A stretch of 39,247 nt of DNA from Flavobacterium sp. CF136 (lineage in GTDB: Bacteria; Bacteroidota; Bacteroidia; Flavobacteriales; Flavobacteriaceae). The stretch lies in assembly GCF_000282055.1 (NCBI RefSeq), contig NZ_AKJZ01000034.1, positions 1 through 39,247 of the forward strand, in the 5' to 3' direction. A program made the position numbers and the translations under genes. The notes beneath the pieces are model-generated. The model worked only from the letters and a program-made list of their open reading frames with translations. It ran no database searches and was not told the origin of the DNA. This document shows positions 34,099 through 39,247 of this stretch, piece by piece; the first letter of the stretch is position 1, and each line of letters opens with the position of its first letter.

Positions 34099-35517
34099 TT
34101 AATTTTTAGAAAATTGATTTTCAAAGGTTTTAAATCTGGTATCCAAATCTTTCAATAATTGTTTTTTTACCGATTCATCCTGAATAAAACTGTAATTAAT
34201 ACTGTTATAAACGTATTGTTTTATAGTTTTATAAGAAACATCCTGATATCTTTTGGCCAATAAAACATATTGTTCGGTCATATTAGTTCTTAAGATTCCG
34301 GCATCATCTGTACTAATAACAATAGGCACATTAAACTCTTTATAAAGTGTAAATGGATGCCTGTTTTCTTTTACCTTCAAAATAAATTCGTTACTGGCTA
34401 AATTTATCTCTATCGGAATGTTGTTTTTTGCCATATATCTCATTAAATCATATGAATTCGCTTCATAAGCAATATCTACTCCATGTCCTATTCTATTGGC
34501 ACCAGCGATATAAATTGCAGAATTAATATGCCAGGTTAAATCTTCCGGCTGTACCAATCCCAATGTCAATTCGCCTGCATGAAGCGTATATTTTACATTC
34601 GGAAAACGAGAATGACAATATTTAAACATGACCATATGCAGCCAGTAATCTTTCATTGAAGTTTCACCATCTTCAGGAGAAACAATGTTTACACCAGCAA
34701 CCAGTTTACTTTCGTTAGCCGATATAAAAGCAATAACCAGATTTTTAAACAAATCAACAGGTTCCATAAAACGCAACACAAAATTTTGATAACGCATCGT
34801 AAATCGTTCATCGTCAATATTTAAGTCTTTATGCAATTTCGCAATAAAATTGGTATTGAAATCTTCCGCATATTTTTTAACGTCTTTTTGTTCAATCGAT
34901 TTATACAAATCATCTAAAGTTTTCAAAACCCCTTTTTCATCTTTTTGATTGGCAAATTGACGAAGTTTCGAGTTGAAATCAGCTAAATCATCAACCATCA
35001 TATCACACGGAATTATTGATAATTGTGTTTCGATATAACTTACATTTTCTGAAAGCGCACGGTTTTTCAATTCCAATAAACCCTCAGGAAAATGACCATT
35101 AATTACAGGAGAAAATTTACCAAAAGAATCAAAAAATAAATCATCAGAAGGTACTGTTACACCATTATAATCTTTTGCAGACCAGGTTTGCATAACTTGT
35201 TGTTTGTAAAATTCCAGTTTCCCATTGTTTTTAAGAGACGAAAAAGTTTCCCAATTACCTTTTTCAGGTTTTGTTTTGGAGACTTTCATCGTTTCTAAAT
35301 TCAGATAAAAATCTTCTGCAATAGCTCTTTTCAAAAGAGGTTCTGCATAAATAGATCCTGAAAAATGATGGTGTAAATCGCCGCCTTTTGGCATTTGTTG
35401 AAAAAAAGCTGTTAGGGCAGCTTCATTGTTTCTGATTTTTTCTAAATAATTTTCAGCCGATTGGGAAAAATTTAATTGTGCTATTAAGAAACAGAAAAGT
35501 GTAATTATCCTCGTCAT
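34099..35517 (-). CDS. Secreted adenosine-deaminase-family amidohydrolase
   Basis: The 472-aa protein has a signal peptide (about 1-19, cut near NFSQ) and the metal-dependent hydrolase motifs of adenosine deaminase: HxH at H49/H51 (GGDLHHHFSGS), HAGE (313-316), RIGHG (342-346) and TDDAG (D404-D405). It should deaminate adenosine or a related purine outside the cytoplasm. It is longer than cytosolic Add (about 340 aa) because of an insertion near residues 65-290 and the exported N-terminus, which resembles secreted ADGF/CECR1-type enzymes. It is transcribed alone, with an operator-like palindrome over its promoter. Confidence 0.88.
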   Translation of the reverse strand: MTRIITLFCFLIAQLNFSQSAENYLEKIRNNEAALTAFFQQMPKGGDLHHHFSGSIYAEPLLKRAIAEDFYLNLETMKVSKTKPEKGNWETFSSLKNNGKLEFYKQQVMQTWSAKDYNGVTVPSDDLFFDSFGKFSPVINGHFPEGLLELKNRALSENVSYIETQLSIIPCDMMVDDLADFNSKLRQFANQKDEKGVLKTLDDLYKSIEQKDVKKYAEDFNTNFIAKLHKDLNIDDERFTMRYQNFVLRFMEPVDLFKNLVIAFISANESKLVAGVNIVSPEDGETSMKDYWLHMVMFKYCHSRFPNVKYTLHAGELTLGLVQPEDLTWHINSAIYIAGANRIGHGVDIAYEANSYDLMRYMAKNNIPIEINLASNEFILKVKENRHPFTLYKEFNVPIVISTDDAGILRTNMTEQYVLLAKRYQDVSYKTIKQYVYNSINYSFIQDESVKKQLLKDLDTRFKTFENQFSKN

Positions 35518-35538
35518 ACTCTAAGTTTAAATTACATG

Positions 35539-35572
35539 CAAATATAGTCAATTTTAAATTCTTTTAAATCAA
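35539..35572 (-). promoter_or_regulatory. Promoter of the adenosine-deaminase-like gene
   Basis: On the minus strand TTG (35570-35572) and TATATTTG (35539-35546) are separated by 23 bp. The -7 element is exact and the spacing is at the long end of what is seen in Bacteroidota. The leader would be about 18-20 nt. Confidence 0.5.
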
Positions 35573-35588
35573 ATACAAAATTGACTAT
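35544..35588. promoter_or_regulatory. Operator-like 12-bp palindrome over the deaminase promoter
   Basis: atagtcaatttt (35544-35555) is the exact reverse complement of aaaattgactat (35577-35588), with 21 bp between. The left arm touches the -7 box and the right arm lies beyond -33, so a dimeric regulator bound to both would cover the promoter. A cruciform or chance origin is possible. Confidence 0.4.
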
Positions 35589-35878
35589 TGAAAGAATGAA
35601 AAATCATATGAAATATATGTTTAATAACGATATCAAAAGTCTTAAATGCAGTATTCCTAAGCATTTTGAGTCCCTATTTTACAAAAAAATGAAATAAAAG
35701 AACCAAATAAATAATTTTTACAGTCCTCTGTTTTAAAGAATTATTAAAAAATTAAAAATTCATTTGCAACTATTACGATTTCATTTTTTCTTTTGTAAAC
35801 AATATTTCTCTTTTTGAATATAAAATTGAGTGTTTCCTGAATTTTTATATTCTGTATTTCTGTTTCAATTTGTTTGTT

Positions 35879-35886
35879 TAACTTTG
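35879..35886 (+). promoter_or_regulatory. Promoter (-7 box) of the thioredoxin-like gene
   Basis: TAACTTTG matches TAnnTTTG exactly, 16 bp before the ATG, so the leader is very short. The -33 region has only a weak TTTC at 35857-35860. Confidence 0.45.
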
Positions 35887-35902
35887 TTCAAAACATATAA
35901 AA

Positions 35903-36397
35903 ATGAAACAATTAGTTATATTACTTATTGCTTTTGCTACATTTTCTTCTGCAAGAGCTCAGAAAACCAACTTTTCAAAAGAAGCTTTATCTGAGAAATT
36001 ATTGGCTACTAATGAAAGTCAGGTTGCTTTCAAAGACATTTTAAAAAAATATAAAGGAAAAACACTGGTAATTGAAGTTTGGGCTTCCTGGTGTGGTGAT
36101 TGTGTAAAAGCCATGCCTAAAGTAAAAGAACTACAAGCGAACAATCCCAATGTTTCGTATTTATTCCTTTCGGCAGATAAAACCGCTGACAAATGGAAAA
36201 TCGGAATTGAAAAACACGAATTGAAAGGAGACCATTACATGATGAATGATGGCATGAAAGGTGTTTTTGGAAAAGCAATTGATCTGGATTGGATTCCGAG
36301 ATATATCATTGTTGACAAAACCGGTAAAATTGTTTTATACCGTGCCATTGAAACTGACTTTGATAAAATCAATGAAACATTAAAAAGTCTGAAATAA
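35903..36397 (+). CDS. Exported thioredoxin-like (TlpA-family) protein
   Basis: The 164-aa protein has a signal peptide (about 1-19, cut near ARAQ) and one thioredoxin fold with the redox motif W-C64-G-D-C67 in VWASWCGDCVKAMPK. A cis-proline segment follows (DWIPRYIIVDKTGKIV). It resembles the TlpA/ResA group that reduces or shuffles disulfides in exported proteins. The WCGDC variant, rather than WCxPC, is less usual and may shift the redox potential. It precedes tpiA by 58 bp on the same strand, with no terminator between. Confidence 0.9.
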   Translation: MKQLVILLIAFATFSSARAQKTNFSKEALSEKLLATNESQVAFKDILKKYKGKTLVIEVWASWCGDCVKAMPKVKELQANNPNVSYLFLSADKTADKWKIGIEKHELKGDHYMMNDGMKGVFGKAIDLDWIPRYIIVDKTGKIVLYRAIETDFDKINETLKSLK

Positions 36398-36455
36398 TTA
36401 TCAATTTCACAATCTAAAAATTACAAAAACAAAAAAATTAATAAACTAATCCAAA

Positions 36456-37208
36456 ATGAGAAAACAAATTGTTGCAGGAAACTGGAAAATGCATAAAAAT
36501 GCTGAACAAACACAAGAATTATTAAACGAATTAATCACAAAAATACCAGCAAAAACTAATGCTCAGGTTATTGTTGCACCAACATTTGTAAATTTGGCCG
36601 CCGCTGTTTCCAAATTAAAAAATACAACTATTGGAGTATCAGCACAAAATGTACATCAGGCTGAAGGCGGAGCTTTTACAGGTGAAATTTCTGCTGACAT
36701 GCTAAAAAGTGTTGGAGTGAATACTGTAATTCTAGGACACTCAGAACGCAGAGCTATCTTTAATGAAACCGATGCATTAATCGCCAACAAAGTTGATACT
36801 GCTTTAAAGCATGAAATGACTGTGATTTTCTGTTTTGGAGAAGAATTAAAAGATCGTCAATCCAACAATCATTTTAATATTGTTGAAAATCAATTGCGCG
36901 ACGGATTATTTCATATCTCAAAAGAATCATGGTCAAATGTAGTTTTGGCTTATGAGCCTGTTTGGGCAATTGGAACAGGTGAAACTGCATCGCCGGAACA
37001 AGCTCAGGAAATGCATGAATTTATTAGAGAAACTGTTCGCAAAGCTTTTGGAAATAATATTGCTGACGAAGTTTCAATATTATATGGTGGATCAGTAAAA
37101 CCTGAAAATGCTAAAGAAATCTTCTCTAAACCAGATGTAGATGGTGGTTTAATTGGAGGTGCTGCTTTAAAAGCAGATGATTTTCTGGCTATTGTAACAG
37201 CTATCTAA
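36456..37208 (+). CDS. tpiA: Triose-phosphate isomerase
   Basis: The 250-aa glycolytic enzyme interconverts dihydroxyacetone phosphate and glyceraldehyde-3-phosphate. All active-site residues are visible: N9 and K11 (AGNWKMHKN), H95 (LGHSERR), E167 with the flexible loop YEPVWAIGTG (166-175), and the phosphate-binding YGGSV and GGLIGGAAL near the end. Length is normal and the ATG at 36456 gives the standard N-terminus MRKQIVAGNWK. It is followed by a strong terminator. Confidence 0.98.
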   Translation: MRKQIVAGNWKMHKNAEQTQELLNELITKIPAKTNAQVIVAPTFVNLAAAVSKLKNTTIGVSAQNVHQAEGGAFTGEISADMLKSVGVNTVILGHSERRAIFNETDALIANKVDTALKHEMTVIFCFGEELKDRQSNNHFNIVENQLRDGLFHISKESWSNVVLAYEPVWAIGTGETASPEQAQEMHEFIRETVRKAFGNNIADEVSILYGGSVKPENAKEIFSKPDVDGGLIGGAALKADDFLAIVTAI

Positions 37209-37234
37209 TAATACAAATAATCATATTATTAGAA

Positions 37235-37264
37235 AAGCCCGATAAATTAAATTTTATCGGGCTT
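37235..37264. terminator. Bidirectional terminator between tpiA and the M1 peptidase gene
   Basis: aagcccgataaa (37235-37246) and tttatcgggctt (37253-37264) form a perfect 12-bp stem with a 6-nt loop. T-rich sequence follows on the plus strand. It lies between convergent genes. Confidence 0.85.
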
Positions 37265-37288
37265 ATTTTTTTAGCTATTGGAAAATAT

Positions 37289-38944
37289 CTATTTTGTAAT
37301 ATTAGAACTGGTTACATAAAAATCTTTACTTACTTCAATTGTTCGATTATCACCGATAATTTTTTCAGATTTCCATTCCGTAGTTGGTTTTAACCAAGAT
37401 TCAACTCCATTTAATTTTACTTTTACAGGCATATCGAATTTAGCGACACAATTTGACCAATGATATCCTAAAGATCCATCTTTAAAAATATATTCTAAAA
37501 CCGGAATTTTTGTTGTTGTTAGATACTGGGCAAACACTCTATTAAAATTAATTCCAGACTGAATATTAATATAATCTTCAATTTGTTTGGATGTAACTGT
37601 CTGATGATAAAAAGTACTATTTAAACCTCTTAAAATCGATTTCCATTTTGCATCATCATTAATTATTTGACGAATCATGTGCAGCATATTTGCACCTTTT
37701 GGATACATATCGCCAGACCCTTCATTATTTACATCATAATTTCCAATAATGGGTTTATCATTGCTTATATTTCTTCTACATCCTATCACATATTCTGCTG
37801 CTGCATCTTTCCCATAATAATATTCCAAAAAAAGACTTTCAGAATAATTAGTAAAACTCTCATGAATCCACATATCTGCAATATCTTTATAGGTTATATT
37901 GTTTGCAAACCATTCGTGACCTGATTCATGAATAATGATAAAATCGAACTTTAGTCCCCATCCTGTTCCACTTAAATCACGGCCTAAATACCCATTTTTA
38001 TAACCATTCCCATATGTAACACTACTTTGGTGTTCCATACCTAAATAAGGTGCATCAACCAACTTATAACTATCTTCATAAAAAGGATACGGTCCAAACC
38101 AATTTTCGAATGCTTTTAGCATTTTTGGCACGTCTTTAAAATGTTCTTTGGCTATATTAAGATTATCTCTCAAGACATAATAATTACAATCTAAATCTCC
38201 TTTTTCGCCTTTATATTTCTCTGAAAAATTAACATAATCGCCAATATTAATATTCACACCATAATTATTAATTGGATTAGAAACATACCAATTAAATGTT
38301 TTTGTACCATCCTTTTGTTTCTTAACACTTTGCAATCTTCCGTTAGAAACGTCCGTCAAATCTCCGGGAACATTTACACTAATTAGCATATTTTCTACTT
38401 CATCATACATATGATCTTTATTAGGCCACCAAACACTGGCACCTAAACCCTGACATGACGAAGCGATAAAATCTTTTCCATTTTTATCTTTTTTCCAGGT
38501 AATTCCACCATCCCAAGGCGGATTAACTGCTTCTTTTGGCTTTCCTCCAAATGATATTATTATTTCTTTAGTTTCTCCGGCTTTCTGAACTGAAGTCATT
38601 TGAATAAAAAAAGCATTACCATCTCTTTCAAATTTCAATTCTTTTCCATCTTGAGTTACTTTGTAAATCTGCATTGGTTCCTGCAAATCGATCTGCATTT
38701 TATCATACTCCTTTAAAATAGTATAACGAACGGTATTTGAACCCGAAATAGTTTTATCAACAGGATTTACTTTTACATCTAAATGATAGTACTTTAAATC
38801 CCACCAGGCTCTTTCTTTTGTAATGCTTCCGCGTAAAGTATCCTGATGTGTAAAAATTGTATTTGACTTATTTAAAAGCCCTTGCGAATTTGCTGTTAAA
38901 CCTATTAAAAAGGCAATAAGGATAGCTGAAATTTGGTTTTTCAT
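37289..38944 (-). CDS. Secreted M1-family zinc metallopeptidase
   Basis: The 551-aa protein has a signal peptide (about 1-20, cut near ANSQ), an N-terminal beta-saddle domain (about 45-240), and a gluzincin catalytic domain: H339-E340-x-x-H343 (IIHESGHEWFANN) with the third ligand E362 (WIHESFTNYSE, HEXXH-X18-E). The aminopeptidase exopeptidase motif appears as GMEHQ (302-306) in place of GAMEN, as in some M1 branches. It should remove N-terminal residues from peptides outside the cytoplasm. The ATG at 38944 is chosen; the frame continues to a TTG at 39004, which would put 20 residues before the signal peptide. It lacks the C-terminal domain of the 850-aa PepN type. Confidence 0.93.
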   Translation of the reverse strand: MKNQISAILIAFLIGLTANSQGLLNKSNTIFTHQDTLRGSITKERAWWDLKYYHLDVKVNPVDKTISGSNTVRYTILKEYDKMQIDLQEPMQIYKVTQDGKELKFERDGNAFFIQMTSVQKAGETKEIIISFGGKPKEAVNPPWDGGITWKKDKNGKDFIASSCQGLGASVWWPNKDHMYDEVENMLISVNVPGDLTDVSNGRLQSVKKQKDGTKTFNWYVSNPINNYGVNINIGDYVNFSEKYKGEKGDLDCNYYVLRDNLNIAKEHFKDVPKMLKAFENWFGPYPFYEDSYKLVDAPYLGMEHQSSVTYGNGYKNGYLGRDLSGTGWGLKFDFIIIHESGHEWFANNITYKDIADMWIHESFTNYSESLFLEYYYGKDAAAEYVIGCRRNISNDKPIIGNYDVNNEGSGDMYPKGANMLHMIRQIINDDAKWKSILRGLNSTFYHQTVTSKQIEDYINIQSGINFNRVFAQYLTTTKIPVLEYIFKDGSLGYHWSNCVAKFDMPVKVKLNGVESWLKPTTEWKSEKIIGDNRTIEVSKDFYVTSSNITK

Positions 38945-39108
38945 TAATTCATAAATTTTTATAAAATTAAACGATTTTAATTTACAACCAAAGTATGTAT
39001 TCAAAAATAAATCATAATAATTTTATTTTTGAATACTATTGGATTTTACTTCAAGTACGCAAGTTCAACATTAAAAACGAAGCGGGTTTAGTGCACAGTT
39101 AGCTTTCA

Positions 39109-39247
39109 GTCCCAGTTCCTTCCCAAACAAAGAAACCTCTCATTGGTAGATGAAGGTTTTTTAAAAAGAAAGTCGACGCCCCAATGGAAGCAAATTAGCG
39201 AAGCAACCGGGACTTGGCACGTTTCCGTAAACTGGGACAAAACTTTT
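39109..39247. other. G+C-richer segment with inverted repeats, unassigned
   Basis: From about 39109 base composition changes to about 45% G+C (59 of the 130 bases at 39111-39240), well above the flanking DNA. gtcccagtt (39109-39117) is the reverse complement of aactgggac (39230-39238). Within lies a hairpin, aaacct...aggttt (39133-39138 and 39154-39159, lengthened by tcat/atga), followed by TTT. One plus-strand frame is open from 39092 to the window end but has no ATG. It could be a repeat, an RNA, or the start of transferred DNA beyond the window. Bases 39005-39090 hold nothing clear. Confidence 0.45.

Larger units (their letters stand above)
35518..35902. other. 385-bp divergent intergenic region
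   Basis: The gap holds the two divergent promoters (35539-35572 minus, 35879-35886 plus) and the 12-bp palindrome at 35544-35588. The middle (35600-35850) is very AT-rich with no ORF or RNA gene that I can recognise. Confidence 0.6.

Overview
The window is AT-rich DNA (coding sequence roughly one third G+C) that reads as chromosome of a Flavobacterium-like member of the Bacteroidota. The signs are a SusC/SusD pair with ECF-sigma/FecR control, -7 boxes of the form TAnnTTTG, little or no Shine-Dalgarno sequence, a fused LpxC-FabZ protein, and many lipoprotein or secreted-protein signal peptides. It is mostly ordinary core chromosome with one clear accessory-type nutrient-uptake locus. No rRNA, tRNA, CRISPR array, insertion sequence or prophage is visible.

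Layout. 1-1176: a secreted PAP2 phosphatase gene between two palindromic intergenic repeats. 1177-5922: a TonB-dependent outer-membrane receptor, a zinc-dependent phospholipase C/S1-P1-nuclease-like enzyme, and an unrecognised secreted protein. 5930-10847: a YeiH-type transporter with its LysR regulator, a membrane VWA protein and fabG. 11034-20984: the uptake locus. On the minus strand it runs ECF sigma, a 77-aa cytoplasmic anti-sigma piece, FecR, STN-containing SusC, SusD, an HExxH zinc-metallopeptidase lipoprotein, a DUF4302-type lipoprotein, a terminator, then a small membrane protein. 21373-22816: a GIY-YIG-like protein and sucD. 22903-29578: a lipid A block on the minus strand (HD hydrolase, lpxD, lpxC-fabZ, lpxA, efp, a second lpxD-like gene, an NTF2-like protein). 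29863-31435: guaC and a GNAT acetyltransferase. 31436-35517: a pentapeptide-repeat protein, an MFS (UMF1-type) transporter, rlmH and a secreted adenosine-deaminase-family enzyme. 35903-37208: a thioredoxin-like protein and tpiA. 37289-38944: a secreted M1 peptidase. The last ~140 bases are clearly richer in G+C and unassigned.

How the genes work together. In the uptake locus, substrate binding at SusC/SusD would be signalled through the STN domain to FecR and the sigma factor, inducing the operon. Its only enzyme is a metallopeptidase-type lipoprotein and there is no glycoside hydrolase, which points to a peptide, protein or protein-bound nutrient (inference). Two things there look new. First, the anti-sigma factor is split into two overlapping ORFs. 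Second, the 203-bp fecR-susC gap carries, on the opposite strand, a consensus promoter followed about 85-110 bp later by a hairpin plus T-tract. That is the layout expected of a short antisense RNA against the susC leader.

Several minus-strand genes are best started at an ATG inside a longer frame that opens with TTG (fabG, susD, the phospholipase-like gene, the M1 peptidase). Those starts are corrected here.
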